From an uncultured Mucilaginibacter sp. (GTDB lineage: Bacteria > Bacteroidota > Bacteroidia > Sphingobacteriales > Sphingobacteriaceae): a stretch of 53,077 bases of DNA. Made by a program: the position numbers and the translations under genes. Where the stretch lies: NCBI GenBank assembly GCA_903863845.1, contig CAIPDP010000090.1, positions 1 through 53,077 on the forward strand, given 5' to 3'. Within the stretch, counting starts at the first letter, position 1. Each line of letters begins with the position of its first letter. The notes under the pieces are model-generated. The model made no database searches. It had not been told where the DNA came from and saw nothing but the letters and a program-made list of their open reading frames with translations. This document shows, one piece after another, positions 37,012 to 45,938 of this stretch.

Positions 37012-38202
37012 ATGAAAAAGATACTAGCTACATTAATAATTATTTGCTGCTCAGCTAGCGTGTTTTCACAAACTCAATTCGTTTTTAAAGGCAAAATATC
37101 TGGTGCATCAGACTTGCATTGTATTTTCATGTATCAAGATGAGAACGGCGAAAACAAAATGGACAGCTCCGTTCTTAAAGATGGAGAATTTAGCTTTAAA
37201 GGAAATATTAACAGTCCTATTATGGGCTATTTTACCGTAAACCCAGGTTCATTTAAAATAAAAGACGATAGCGATCCTAATACCAAAGGTGTTTTCCTTG
37301 CACCGGGAGTAATAACGGCTACGGGTAAATATGACTCGTTAAAAGAAATGACGATTACAGGCTCAAAGTCTCAATCAGAATTTGAAGAACTTCAAAATCA
37401 GTATGGCGGACTGAACGCAGAATACAATAGGCTGGCACACGATTTCGATATTGCACTTGCTGATTTCGAAACTGCTCAAAAAAATAATAAAGACAAGAAA
37501 TTGATCGATTCCCTTCATGCTAAAATGGAGAATATTCGAGACCAATATCAAAATTTTCAGCCCAGATACCTTGCAGTTGACCGTTTGTTCATTCTTTCAC
37601 ATCCAAACTCCTCTGCAAGTTCATTTGAACTCGAAGTCGATTTCAACCAATTGCCATATGATACCGTAAAATCACTTTTTAATGAATTAAAGCCTATCGT
37701 TCGTGAGGGTTATTATGGGAAGGCGATCCTGGAGCAACTCACGGCTATAGAAAATAATTCGGTTGGAAAAATAGCCAGTAATTTTACAGCAACAGACCTC
37801 GACGGAAAACCGCTCACATTTTCATCATTACGGGGGAAAGTTATACTGCTGGATTTTTGGGCAAGTTGGTGTAAGCCTTGCCGGGAAAGTACGCCACATC
37901 TGATCGAACTCTACCGAAAATATCACGGTCTGGGTTTTGACATTATTGCAATCGGTGATGATGACCAGACTAAAGGTGCATGGATCAAAGCTATTGCACA
38001 AGACAGCTCTTCTCTTTGGCATAACGTGCTTCGGGGGCACTATAGTCAGAACAAAAACGATGATATAGCCAACAAATTCGCCGTAAGCTTTTTACCTACG
38101 AGAATTTTAATTGATGAAAATGGCTTTATTCTGGCGCGATATGGCGGAAATGAAGATAACGGAACTCTCGACAACAAACTTGCAGCAATTTTTAAACAAT
38201 AG
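37012..38202 (+). CDS. TlpA-like thioredoxin with DUF4369 domain
   Basis: 396 residues from the Met at 37012 (MKKILATLIIICCSASVFSQ), chosen because it gives a clean signal peptide. An N-terminal beta-domain (about 22-115, DUF4369 type, with FVFKGKISGA and DGEFSFKGN), a helical middle (about 125-200), and a C-terminal thioredoxin domain (about 250-396) with the active site FWASWCKPC (C287 and C290). Proteins of this layout are periplasmic disulphide reductases in Bacteroidota, often used in metabolite uptake or cytochrome assembly. The substrate is unknown. Confidence 0.88.
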   Translation: MKKILATLIIICCSASVFSQTQFVFKGKISGASDLHCIFMYQDENGENKMDSSVLKDGEFSFKGNINSPIMGYFTVNPGSFKIKDDSDPNTKGVFLAPGVITATGKYDSLKEMTITGSKSQSEFEELQNQYGGLNAEYNRLAHDFDIALADFETAQKNNKDKKLIDSLHAKMENIRDQYQNFQPRYLAVDRLFILSHPNSSASSFELEVDFNQLPYDTVKSLFNELKPIVREGYYGKAILEQLTAIENNSVGKIASNFTATDLDGKPLTFSSLRGKVILLDFWASWCKPCRESTPHLIELYRKYHGLGFDIIAIGDDDQTKGAWIKAIAQDSSSLWHNVLRGHYSQNKNDDIANKFAVSFLPTRILIDENGFILARYGGNEDNGTLDNKLAAIFKQ

Positions 38203-38265
38203 TCGCAATTAATACCTTCTGTTTTAGTCATTTTCTCCCACAAATCAACTTCACGACTTTCCACT

Positions 38266-38298
38266 TCCCGATAGCTATCGGGACGCTGACTTCCGGAC
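38266..38298. repeat. CCCGATAGCTATCGGG interspersed palindrome, copy 1
   Basis: A perfect 18-bp palindrome (TCCCGATAGCTATCGGGA, 38266-38283) followed by CGCTGACTTCCGGAC. A related copy with the same following sequence is at 45417-45449, and another palindrome copy at 52950-52967. Intergenic and just upstream of the ABC-F promoter. Confidence 0.8.
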
Positions 38299-38307
38299 TA
38301 AAAACGG

Positions 38308-38315
38308 TATCTTTG
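38308..38315 (+). promoter_or_regulatory. Promoter -7 box of the ABC-F gene
   Basis: TATCTTTG matches TAnnTTTG exactly. The ATG begins only 7 bp later, leaving almost no leader, so the transcript may be leaderless. Confidence 0.55.
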
Positions 38316-38322
38316 CGCCCAA

Positions 38323-40233
38323 ATGATCGCTATTAATAATCTTACGTTCGAGATCGGTGCGCGGGCACTATATGATGAAGCCAACTGGCATATTAAACCA
38401 GGAGAAAAAATTGGACTGATCGGGGCCAACGGTACCGGTAAAACGACGCTGCTCAAAATGATCGTGGGCGAGTATACGCCAACTTCGGGGACGATATCGA
38501 AGGCCAAGGACCTGACAATGGGCTACCTGAACCAGGATTTGCTCTCCTACGCTTCTGAAAAAAATATCCTTCACGTTGCGATGGAGGCTTTTGAGCGCCA
38601 GAACCAGTTGCATGATGAGATAGAAATTCTGTTGAAAAAACTGGAGACCGAATACACCGACGATCTTTTGCATAAGCTAAGCGATAGACAGCACGAATTT
38701 GAAGTGCTGGATGGCTATAATATTGAATATAAGGCACATGAAATATTAGCCGGTCTTGGTTTTTCTGAAGCCGATACACACCGTAAACTCAGTGAGTTTT
38801 CGGGTGGCTGGCGCATGCGGGTAATGTTGGCCAAGATATTATTGCAGGCTCCCGATATCCTTTTACTGGATGAGCCTACCAACCACCTCGACTTACCTTC
38901 GATCCAATGGCTGGAAGAATATTTAAGGGCTTTTGATGGCGCAGTGGTGATCGTATCGCATGACCGCTGGTTCCTCGACCGTGTGATCAACCGTACCGTT
39001 GAATCAAGAAAAGGAAAATTGAATGTTTACTCGGGAAACTATACTTTCTATCTCGAAGAAAAATCGCAGCGCGAGGAAATACAGCGGGGTGAGTTTAAAA
39101 ATCAGCAGGCCAAGATCAAACAGGAAGAACGCCTGATAGAACGTTTCCGGGCTAAAGCCTCCAAAGCGAAAATGGCGCAATCGCGAATAAAAGCATTGGA
39201 TAAGCTGGAACGGGTTGATGATGTGGATGATGAAAACCCAACGGTTAATTTTAAGTTCCGCTTCTCGAAACAATCGGGGCGACATGTTGTAACCATTGAA
39301 GACATGGCAAAAAGCTATCCCGGTTTGGATATCTTGAACCATGCTAATGCGATCATTGAAAAAGGCGATAAAATAGCATTGATCGGTGCTAATGGTCGCG
39401 GTAAATCTACCCTATTGCGTCTGATAGCTGGTACGGATACCAATTTTACCGGGAAATGCGAAACTGGTTACAACGTAACCAAAACCTTTTTCGCCCAGCA
39501 CCAATTAGAGTCGTTGCATTTGGAAAACGAAATATTGGCCGAGTTACAGGCATTTGCCCCTAAACATAACGAAACGGAATTACGCTCGATCCTGGGCTCG
39601 TTCCTGTTTACAGGGGATGATGTTTTTAAAAAAATACGGGTATTGTCGGGTGGCGAAAAATCGCGCGTGGCACTGGCCAAAGCCTTGACGGCAGACGCTA
39701 ATTTCCTGATCCTGGATGAGCCTACCAACCACCTTGATATACAATCAGTGAATATCCTGATCCAGGCATTACAACAGTTTGAGGGCACCCTGATCGTTGT
39801 TTCGCACGACAGGTATTTCCTTGATAATATCGCCAATAAAATTTGGTTCATCGAAAACCAGGAGATCAAAGAATATCCGGGAACCTACCAGGAATATGAG
39901 ATTTGGAATGCGAAACGCAAAATTCAATTAAAAGAAGCTCCGGCGCCTGTAACCGAAAAACCAAAACCTGTAAAGGAAACCGTACCGACCGACGAGAAAG
40001 CAAAACAGCTTAAAAAGCTAAACCAGGATCTCTCCAAAATGGAGGAGGAGATAGCAGTGCTCGAAAAGACAGTAAAACAATTGGAGGCGCAACTTGCCGA
40101 CGATAAACTATACAATGACACTGCAAATGCCAACAAAGTAACCGACAATTACCAGCTGAAAAAACTGGAGTTGAACGAGTTGCAGGTAAAATGGGAGACG
40201 CTGGCCGGGCAAATAATGGAATTAGAAGCTTAA
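38323..40233 (+). CDS. ABC-F family ATPase
   Basis: 636 residues without membrane helices. Two nucleotide-binding domains: the first (1-245) has GANGTGKTT, FSGGWRMRVML and LLLDEPTNHLD; the second (about 325-530) has GANGRGKST, LSGGEKSRVALAKAL and LILDEPTNHLD. Between them is the ABC-F linker, rich in charged residues (KSQREEIQRGEF … RFRAKASKAK). The C-terminal 75 residues form a coiled coil, as in the Uup group. ABC-F proteins bind the ribosome and relieve stalls; some give antibiotic resistance. The T9SS plug gene starts 7 bp after the stop. Confidence 0.94.
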   Translation: MIAINNLTFEIGARALYDEANWHIKPGEKIGLIGANGTGKTTLLKMIVGEYTPTSGTISKAKDLTMGYLNQDLLSYASEKNILHVAMEAFERQNQLHDEIEILLKKLETEYTDDLLHKLSDRQHEFEVLDGYNIEYKAHEILAGLGFSEADTHRKLSEFSGGWRMRVMLAKILLQAPDILLLDEPTNHLDLPSIQWLEEYLRAFDGAVVIVSHDRWFLDRVINRTVESRKGKLNVYSGNYTFYLEEKSQREEIQRGEFKNQQAKIKQEERLIERFRAKASKAKMAQSRIKALDKLERVDDVDDENPTVNFKFRFSKQSGRHVVTIEDMAKSYPGLDILNHANAIIEKGDKIALIGANGRGKSTLLRLIAGTDTNFTGKCETGYNVTKTFFAQHQLESLHLENEILAELQAFAPKHNETELRSILGSFLFTGDDVFKKIRVLSGGEKSRVALAKALTADANFLILDEPTNHLDIQSVNILIQALQQFEGTLIVVSHDRYFLDNIANKIWFIENQEIKEYPGTYQEYEIWNAKRKIQLKEAPAPVTEKPKPVKETVPTDEKAKQLKKLNQDLSKMEEEIAVLEKTVKQLEAQLADDKLYNDTANANKVTDNYQLKKLELNELQVKWETLAGQIMELEA

Positions 40234-40240
40234 ACAGGCC

Positions 40241-41596
40241 ATGAAGTCAAAGGCAAACACGGGATTCCAATCAACCATGATCATGTGCCAGGAGCCTGCT
40301 AAGCCTTTGCGAACTCCTTTCAGCTTTGCTTCCGTTTTTGCCATTATCTTGTTATCGGCCTTTTTCGGACATTGCGCATTTGCTCAATCGCCTACCTATA
40401 CTGACCGGGTTTTTTTGCCTGAAATAAAAACTGTTGAATTTTATAATACTAAAAAAGAACAATCGTTCCCGCTGATCGAACTCAATACCAGCCAGCAATT
40501 GCTGTTAGGCTTTGACGATCTGCATGGCGGTTCGCGTAATTTTTATTATACCATCGAGCATTGCGATGAAAACTGGGACCCTACTAATATTCCCAAATCA
40601 GAATACTTGCAGGGATTTACAGAGGACCAGATCAGGAACTATAACTACTCCTCATCGACCATTCAGAAATACACTCATTATGAGCTTATTTTTCCGAATG
40701 AAAATTTGAGCGCCCCCAAAATATCAGGAAACTATATTTTAAAAGTTTATGAGGATGGCGATCAATCAAAGCTGGTACTGACACGCCGGTTTTATGTGAT
40801 CAGTCAAAAAATAGCCTTAATGGCCGAGATCGTTCCTTCAAACGATCTTTCGTTAAAACAAAGCAACCAAAAGATCAATTTTCAAATCGACTACAGTGCG
40901 TTGCGGGTTCAAAACCCGAATTCCGATATCAAGGCATTTGTAAGCCAAAACCGGCGCGATGAAACTACGATCATCAACGCGCAACCTTCAAGTATCCAGG
41001 GCACCCGCTTGATCTATAATGATATCAATACCAATGATTTTCCGGGGCTGAATGAATTCAGGCACTTTGATACACGCTCGTTAAAAATAAATTCTGACCG
41101 CATCGGTCATATCTATCGTGATACCGCTAACACCGTTGTACTATTACCCGACCAAACACAGAATCAACCCAACTACGCCTTTTATTACGACAATAATGGC
41201 AAGTTTTTCCCGGGCAACCAGGACGGCACAGATCCGCGAATTGATGCCGACTATGCCCACATTTATTTCTCTCTGGTCAGTGATCATTCAGGCAATGATG
41301 GTGCAGTATATATCGTAGGCCTGTTTAACTATTACCGGCTGGATGAAACAAATAAACTCAGCTATGACCCGACCGACAAGCGCTTTCACATCCAGTTGTT
41401 TTTGAAACAGGGAGTTTATGATTACGAATACGTTTGGGTGCCGAAAGTTGCGGATAAAGTAGATGACGCAGCCTTTTGCGGTACACATTACGAAACAGAA
41501 AACGAATACCAGCTTTTAGTTTACTATCATCCGGCGGGCGCCCGCTGGACCGACCTTGTAGGCTACCGCGCGCTGAATACTGCGCAGAAAAGGTAA
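40241..41596 (+). CDS. Type IX secretion system plug protein (DUF5103)
   Basis: 451 residues. A signal peptide lies near residues 25-48 (FASVFAIILLSAFFGHCAFAQ); the Met at 40241 or one of two further Met may be the true start. The mature part matches the DUF5103 / T9SS plug family: YTDRVFLPEIKTVEFYNTKKEQSFPLIEL, LGFDDLHGG, FYYTIEHCDENWDPT and SGNYILKVYEDGD. In Flavobacterium such a protein plugs the periplasmic side of the giant outer-membrane SprA channel. Finding it shows the organism is likely to have a type IX system. It follows ABC-F by 7 bp. Confidence 0.88.
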   Translation: MKSKANTGFQSTMIMCQEPAKPLRTPFSFASVFAIILLSAFFGHCAFAQSPTYTDRVFLPEIKTVEFYNTKKEQSFPLIELNTSQQLLLGFDDLHGGSRNFYYTIEHCDENWDPTNIPKSEYLQGFTEDQIRNYNYSSSTIQKYTHYELIFPNENLSAPKISGNYILKVYEDGDQSKLVLTRRFYVISQKIALMAEIVPSNDLSLKQSNQKINFQIDYSALRVQNPNSDIKAFVSQNRRDETTIINAQPSSIQGTRLIYNDINTNDFPGLNEFRHFDTRSLKINSDRIGHIYRDTANTVVLLPDQTQNQPNYAFYYDNNGKFFPGNQDGTDPRIDADYAHIYFSLVSDHSGNDGAVYIVGLFNYYRLDETNKLSYDPTDKRFHIQLFLKQGVYDYEYVWVPKVADKVDDAAFCGTHYETENEYQLLVYYHPAGARWTDLVGYRALNTAQKR

Positions 41597-41605
41597 TGAA
41601 ATAGC

Positions 41606-41613
41606 TATATTTG
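41606..41613 (+). promoter_or_regulatory. Promoter -7 box of the thioesterase gene
   Basis: TATATTTG matches TAnnTTTG exactly, 16 bp before the ATG at 41630, and supports that start over the upstream TTG at 41621. Confidence 0.55.
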
Positions 41614-41629
41614 CTTCAAATTGCCATAC

Positions 41630-42157
41630 ATGAACTCCAGGTCGCCTAAAGAATCACATACTATAATGAATGAATTGGTATTGCCTAACGATACCAATAC
41701 CTTAAACAACCTGATGGGCGGACGTTTGCTGCATTGGATGGACATATGTGCCGCAATTTCTGCTCAGAAGCACTGTAACCGGATCGTTGTTACCGCATCG
41801 GTCGACAATGTATCTTTCAAACATTCCATCAAACTGGGCGATGTAGTAACGATTGAAGCCAAAGTAACCCGCGCATTCACTACTTCGGTAGAAGTCAGGC
41901 TCGACGTATGGGCCCAGAATATCCCTTCGGGATCCAAAATAAAAAGCAACGAAGCATATTATACCTTTGTAGCGGTTGATCAAAGCGGCCGAACTATTCC
42001 CGTGCCCTCACTTACACCAGAAAATGAAGAAGATAAAATGCTTTTCGCAGGAGCGCTTCGACGCCGGCAATTACGCCTGATTCTGGGCGGCAAAATGAAA
42101 CCGGATGATGCAACTGAACTGAAAGCCTTGTTTTTCACCGATCGTAAAGAGCATTAA
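41630..42157 (+). CDS. Hotdog-fold acyl-CoA thioesterase
   Basis: 175 residues from ATG 41630. The hotdog core includes NTLNNLMGGRLLHWMDICAAISAQKHC, VTASVDNVSFKHSIKLGDVVTIEAKVTRAF and VEVRLDVWAQN, typical of the YciA/BFIT-like acyl-CoA hydrolases that cut acyl-CoA to free acid and CoA. The Asp in HWMD is the expected catalytic position. Cytosolic. The stop overlaps the stop of the convergent EVE gene by 4 bp. Confidence 0.9.
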   Translation: MNSRSPKESHTIMNELVLPNDTNTLNNLMGGRLLHWMDICAAISAQKHCNRIVVTASVDNVSFKHSIKLGDVVTIEAKVTRAFTTSVEVRLDVWAQNIPSGSKIKSNEAYYTFVAVDQSGRTIPVPSLTPENEEDKMLFAGALRRRQLRLILGGKMKPDDATELKALFFTDRKEH

Positions 42158-42558
42158 GAGCCCATCTCGAGGATCTTTTCAAACTCTTCCTGCTTGATAG
42201 CAGCTACCGATAGCCTACTTAATCGTACTAATTGGATATCTTTCAGAGAAGGTTCAGCTTTGATCTGTGCAAGTGATACCGGATTTTTGAGTGCTTCTAC
42301 CGGGGCAAGTTCAACAACCACCCAATTGGCATCGTCAGTAGTGGGGTCCTGGTATGATTCTTTGATCACTTTTGCTATCCCTACTATATCCTTCCCTTCA
42401 TTACTATGATAATAAAGAACCAGGTCGCCAACGCTCATTGCCCTTAAATTGTTACGCGCGGCATAATTGCGAACGCCATCCCAAACGGCGCGCCCGTCTT
42501 TGTTAAATTGTGTCCAACTGTATTTTTCCGGTTCCGACTTTACGAGCCAATAGTTCAT
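42154..42558 (-). CDS. EVE-domain protein
   Basis: 134 residues, a complete EVE domain: MNYWLVKSEPEKYSWTQF, VWDGVRNYAARNNLRAMSVGDLVLYYHSNEGKDIVGIAKV and QDPTTDDANWVVVELAPV. EVE belongs to the PUA-like fold and reads modified bases; stand-alone bacterial forms are thought to bind modified RNA or DNA (tRNA in some cases). The modified base it binds here is not known. Cytosolic, single-gene unit. Confidence 0.92.
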   Translation of the reverse strand: MNYWLVKSEPEKYSWTQFNKDGRAVWDGVRNYAARNNLRAMSVGDLVLYYHSNEGKDIVGIAKVIKESYQDPTTDDANWVVVELAPVEALKNPVSLAQIKAEPSLKDIQLVRLSRLSVAAIKQEEFEKILEMGS

Positions 42559-42623
42559 ATTTGATCAGTTTGTAAGGCTGTAAAGTTGAGAAAAATGCCC
42601 GAAATGGGGAAGCATCATTTTTG

Positions 42624-43817
42624 TTAATCGTTATCGCTCAATTTCTTGTTAAACTGCAATAAATTATTGTCCGGCCTGGATAAATTCTTTCTGAAGTTGA
42701 GCGAAAAAATATCGGCCCTTTTCATGTATTCAACCTGCTTTTTAGGTTTCTTAAAGGTATAAAGCCACCATAAACCATTTTTGAGGCAAAAGTTATAAAA
42801 GAAAATAGGAAGGATGATACCGGCAGTCCATACAATCAGGATCAACATTGGAACATTGGTCATATGCAGAAAATTCATGCACAATATCCGAGTGAACGAC
42901 ATAGTAATGATCTGCATGCAATAGATGAATAATGAGTGATAACCCACAATTCGTATAAAGGTAAATACCCGGTACTTTTGAAGCAGGAAGGAGAAACTAA
43001 GCGAAGCCGCACATCCGATCAATGCTTCAAGCATAAACCAAAACGGCTGCCGGTATTCCGTTAGCTGAACTCCGTAAATACTTGGCTGCAAATTGAACTT
43101 TGTAAAATGGTACTGAATACCAATAAAGAGGATGGCAAGAGGTACGAAAATTTTCCATGACGTAAGGCGCTCAATATTGCCCTCATTCAGCAGCAAATCT
43201 GAAATCAGGTCGCCCAGGGCAAAAAAGAAATAATATTCACAGATATCATTCAGGAACCCAAAATCGTGGTTATCCAGCTTCATCCAGGTATTTACAGCAT
43301 ACAAACCAAAGCCAATAATTACCTGTACAAACGGAGGTAAGCGCAGCTTTGCTTTTAACAGGGCATAAAGGCTTCCTATACAAAACAATGCATTCAGGTA
43401 CCAGAACGGTGGATCAAGGCGTGGATCAGTTATAAGATACAGATAGTACCATGGCGTTGTGGTATTATTCGTATACTTCGCAGCCAACAATTGTAATGTC
43501 ACCTGAACCGAGCCCCATATCAACAGTGGAAATAAAATATTATTGACGCGGTCGGTCAGGTAGCCGCTATAGTTTTTCTTCAATAGACTTCTGCCAACAA
43601 GTAAGCCAGATACAATAAAGAAAAGTGGCATCCGGAACCCATACATAAATGTATTGATGTAATTAATAAATGGATACTTCTCCATTGCTAATCCGTGTCC
43701 GCTCAGGGTAAAATAACAATGAGAAAATCCAACCAGAATAATACTGATACCTTTGTCGTAGTCAATCCAAAGCCATCGCTTTTCATTTAATATATAGGAG
43801 GAGTTAAACGGATCCAT
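42624..43817 (-). CDS. Acyltransferase-3 family membrane protein
   Basis: 397 residues, about ten membrane helices. WIDYDKGISIILVGFSHCYF carries the conserved His; MYGFRMPLFFIVSGLLVGRSL and LTDRVNNILFPLLIWGSVQ follow. The family (OafA/YrhL-like) moves acyl groups to sugars or other surface molecules. The target is unknown. The C-terminal tail of about 30 residues is cytosolic and basic. It shares only general family features with the acyltransferase at 17110. Confidence 0.87.
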   Translation of the reverse strand: MDPFNSSYILNEKRWLWIDYDKGISIILVGFSHCYFTLSGHGLAMEKYPFINYINTFMYGFRMPLFFIVSGLLVGRSLLKKNYSGYLTDRVNNILFPLLIWGSVQVTLQLLAAKYTNNTTTPWYYLYLITDPRLDPPFWYLNALFCIGSLYALLKAKLRLPPFVQVIIGFGLYAVNTWMKLDNHDFGFLNDICEYYFFFALGDLISDLLLNEGNIERLTSWKIFVPLAILFIGIQYHFTKFNLQPSIYGVQLTEYRQPFWFMLEALIGCAASLSFSFLLQKYRVFTFIRIVGYHSLFIYCMQIITMSFTRILCMNFLHMTNVPMLILIVWTAGIILPIFFYNFCLKNGLWWLYTFKKPKKQVEYMKRADIFSLNFRKNLSRPDNNLLQFNKKLSDND

Positions 43818-44127
43818 CTTTTAATTGTGATTAAAGTACTCAGCAAATGATTTAACATACGATATTGTATCGCATAGGTATAACATTGCTTATTATCGGG
43901 TATATTAAAGGCAAATTCTATTCCAGTTTGCTGCATTCATCATATTACCCTGTTAAACGCAATGTATTAACGAAAAAAAAGTATTATTTTAACAAGCTTT
44001 TTGTAATTTCATTTACGCAAAGAGTTAAAATAATCAAGCATGTTTAATTTTTATTAAACATATTTCTTTTTGATTAATTTTATTTAAATTTAGCGGTATA
44101 ATTATTTTTTTGGCTAACCTTAGAAAA
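43818..44127. other. AT-rich intergenic region
   Basis: 310 bp, strongly AT-rich towards the right. It probably holds the promoter of the acyltransferase (minus) and of the small gene at 44128 (plus). No exact TAnnTTTG box was found on either strand. A 60-aa frame here is a poor coding candidate. Confidence 0.4.
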
Positions 44128-44277
44128 ATGACTATTCAAAGCCTTTTCAGCGTGGGGAATCTATCCCAAAATGTAGCGTTTTATTCCTTTTTAGTTGTTT
44201 TGGCGGGATTGAATATTGAATTATGGCGGCACAATTCAAAGGATAAGAAATACGAAGAAAGTATTCAAGCCGACTAA
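44128..44277 (+). CDS. Possible 49-aa single-pass membrane peptide
   Basis: An ATG frame of 49 residues, MTIQSLFSVGNLSQ at the start, then a hydrophobic stretch (VAFYSFLVVLAGLNI) and a charged tail (WRHNSKDKKYEES). An A-rich stretch precedes the ATG. It stops 6 bp before the end of convergent holA. Not recognised. The base composition is more balanced than the AT-rich sequence before it, which favours coding. Confidence 0.45.
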   Translation: MTIQSLFSVGNLSQNVAFYSFLVVLAGLNIELWRHNSKDKKYEESIQAD

Positions 44278-44283
44278 CGCAGC

Positions 44284-45306
44284 TTAGTGGATTATTTTAA
44301 ACATTAGCTCTTTCATCAATTCACCCGGGGTACTTGTGGATTCTACGCCTTTGCTTTTCAAATCGTATTCGCGGAGTAAACTAATGATCTGCATGGTTTT
44401 GCCATAATTGTAACTTCGGCCGGCCAACTCAAAATCTTTTACAAAATATGGGCTTACGCCAAGTTCACGTGCGAGGTTTTGGGGCGACTTGTCTTTTACG
44501 TAATGGTATTGCAACACACGGCTAAAAAATGTGTTAAGGTTGCCAAGTATCAACATTAGCGGGTTTGCCTTCGGATTAGCCTCAAAATAATTGATGATCT
44601 GGTTAACTTTAAACGGATCCTTGCGGCTCAAAGCTGATTGCAGTTCAAATACATTATATTCTCGGCTTATGCCAATATTGTCCTGAACATGCTTTAGCGT
44701 GATCAATTGTCCGGCATTAACATTCAGGATCAACTTATCCAGCTCATTCGCAACTTTCGATAGATCGTTGCCCAGGTACTCCGCCATCATAGCAGAAGCC
44801 TGTTGTTCAATTTTATACCCCTTGCCTTCGGCATAATCTTCTATCCATCCGGGTATCTTATTGTCGTATAGCGATGTCGACTCGAAGATCAGTCCTTTTT
44901 TTTCGATCGCTTTGTAGGTTTTTTTACGCTTATCAAACTTTCCGTATTTGTAACAAAATATCAAGATTGTGCTTGATAACGGGTTTTCAAAGTAGCTTAA
45001 TATCGGGTCGATGCCTTTTTTGTCATCATCCTCCTTACCCCATTTCAGATCCTGTGCCTCTTTCACCAGTATGAGCTGGTATTCGGACATCATCGGATAA
45101 CGTTTAGCGGCATTGAGCACCGTCATCATATCAGTATCTTTACCATAAAATACCGTTTGATTGAACCCCTTTTCTGCTGCCGACAAAAACTGGTGCTCTG
45201 CAAAATCACTGATCAGGTCGATAAAGTAAGGTTCTTCGCCATGCAAAAGGTACAGGGGTTTTAACCTTCTGTTCTTGATATCCTTTATAATTTCATTTGC
45301 TGTCAT
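44284..45306 (-). CDS. holA: DNA polymerase III delta subunit
   Basis: 340 residues. The opening KPLYLLHGEEPYFIDLISDFAE, the AKRYPMMSEYQLILVKEAQDL segment, and the C-terminal collar domain with VFELQSALSRKDPFKVNQII and YHYVKDKSPQNLARELGVSPYFV are characteristic of HolA. It opens the beta clamp and is part of the clamp loader. It has a P-loop-like fold but no functional Walker motif, as is normal. It is divergent from the HsdR-N protein gene. A -7 box lies 10 bp before the ATG. Confidence 0.94.
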   Translation of the reverse strand: MTANEIIKDIKNRRLKPLYLLHGEEPYFIDLISDFAEHQFLSAAEKGFNQTVFYGKDTDMMTVLNAAKRYPMMSEYQLILVKEAQDLKWGKEDDDKKGIDPILSYFENPLSSTILIFCYKYGKFDKRKKTYKAIEKKGLIFESTSLYDNKIPGWIEDYAEGKGYKIEQQASAMMAEYLGNDLSKVANELDKLILNVNAGQLITLKHVQDNIGISREYNVFELQSALSRKDPFKVNQIINYFEANPKANPLMLILGNLNTFFSRVLQYHYVKDKSPQNLARELGVSPYFVKDFELAGRSYNYGKTMQIISLLREYDLKSKGVESTSTPGELMKELMFKIIH

Positions 45307-45316
45307 AGCCAGAACC

Positions 45317-45324
45317 CAAAAGTA
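45317..45324 (-). promoter_or_regulatory. Promoter -7 box of holA
   Basis: The minus strand reads TACTTTTG, matching TAnnTTTG, 10 bp before the holA ATG. Confidence 0.5.
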
Positions 45325-45416
45325 GTTATTTGCAGGTAATATTGCTTGATCAAGTTAAGACCCAAAACAAGTTGATCGGAATTTTCAGTGATAAATTCAA
45401 CGGGCCATACTTATTG

Positions 45417-45449
45417 TCCCGATAGCTATAGGGATGCTGATTTTCGGAC
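45417..45449. repeat. CCCGATAGCTATCGGG interspersed palindrome, copy 2
   Basis: TCCCGATAGCTATAGGGA (45417-45434, one mismatch in the palindrome) followed by TGCTGATTTTCGGAC, the same trailing sequence as copy 1 with three changes. It lies between holA and the HsdR-N gene. Confidence 0.75.
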
Positions 45450-45479
45450 CAAATTGAAAAAATCAACTAAATTTACCCA

Positions 45480-45938
45480 ATGTTACAAGCTCTCAATTTA
45501 CCGCCCTACCCTTTCAAGATAACCGAACAGGATGGTAAACTGACACTTTTTGACGAGATCAGGAAGAAGCATCTCGTACTTACGCCCGAGGAATGGGTAC
45601 GACAGCATTTTGTTCAGTTTTTGATCAATCAGAAAGGTTATCCCAAGTCGCTGATCAAACTCGAGGGCGGGTTAAAGCTGCTCGGCAAAGCCCGGCGAAC
45701 GGATATTGTTGTATTTAACACCCGGGGTGAGCGAATTTTGATCATTGAATGTAAAGCACCATCGGTAAAAATTACGCAAAAGACCTTTGATCAGGTGGCG
45801 CGATATAACATGGTGCATCAGGTGTCGATGTTGGGTGTCAGCAATGGCCTGGTCCACTATTATTGCAGCATCGATACCAATGAAAAGCAATACCGGTTTA
45901 TGGAGGAATTACCGGCCTTCAGCGAGATAAATAACTAA
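45480..45938 (+). CDS. Stand-alone HsdR N-terminal-domain nuclease-like protein
   Basis: 152 residues. A PD-(D/E)xK nuclease core matching the HSDR_N_2 domain: RRTDIVVFNTRGERILIIECKAPS, where D of TDIVV and E/K of IECK form the metal-binding set, plus a conserved Gln after it (TFDQVARYN). The preceding EEWVRQHFVQFLI helix is typical. There is no helicase domain and no methylase or specificity gene nearby, so this is not a type I restriction system. It sits divergent to holA, a frequent Bacteroidota arrangement that hints at DNA replication or repair. The stop overlaps the next convergent gene by 4 bp. Confidence 0.88.
   Translation: MLQALNLPPYPFKITEQDGKLTLFDEIRKKHLVLTPEEWVRQHFVQFLINQKGYPKSLIKLEGGLKLLGKARRTDIVVFNTRGERILIIECKAPSVKITQKTFDQVARYNMVHQVSMLGVSNGLVHYYCSIDTNEKQYRFMEELPAFSEINN

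Noticed and set aside
43865..44047. 60-aa reading frame in the gap before holA
   Set aside because: Very AT-rich, low-complexity translation full of K, Y, I and S, no ribosome-binding signal, and no recognisable pattern.
45480..45938. Type I restriction system
   Set aside because: Only an HsdR N-terminal domain is present; no helicase part, methylase or specificity subunit lies nearby.
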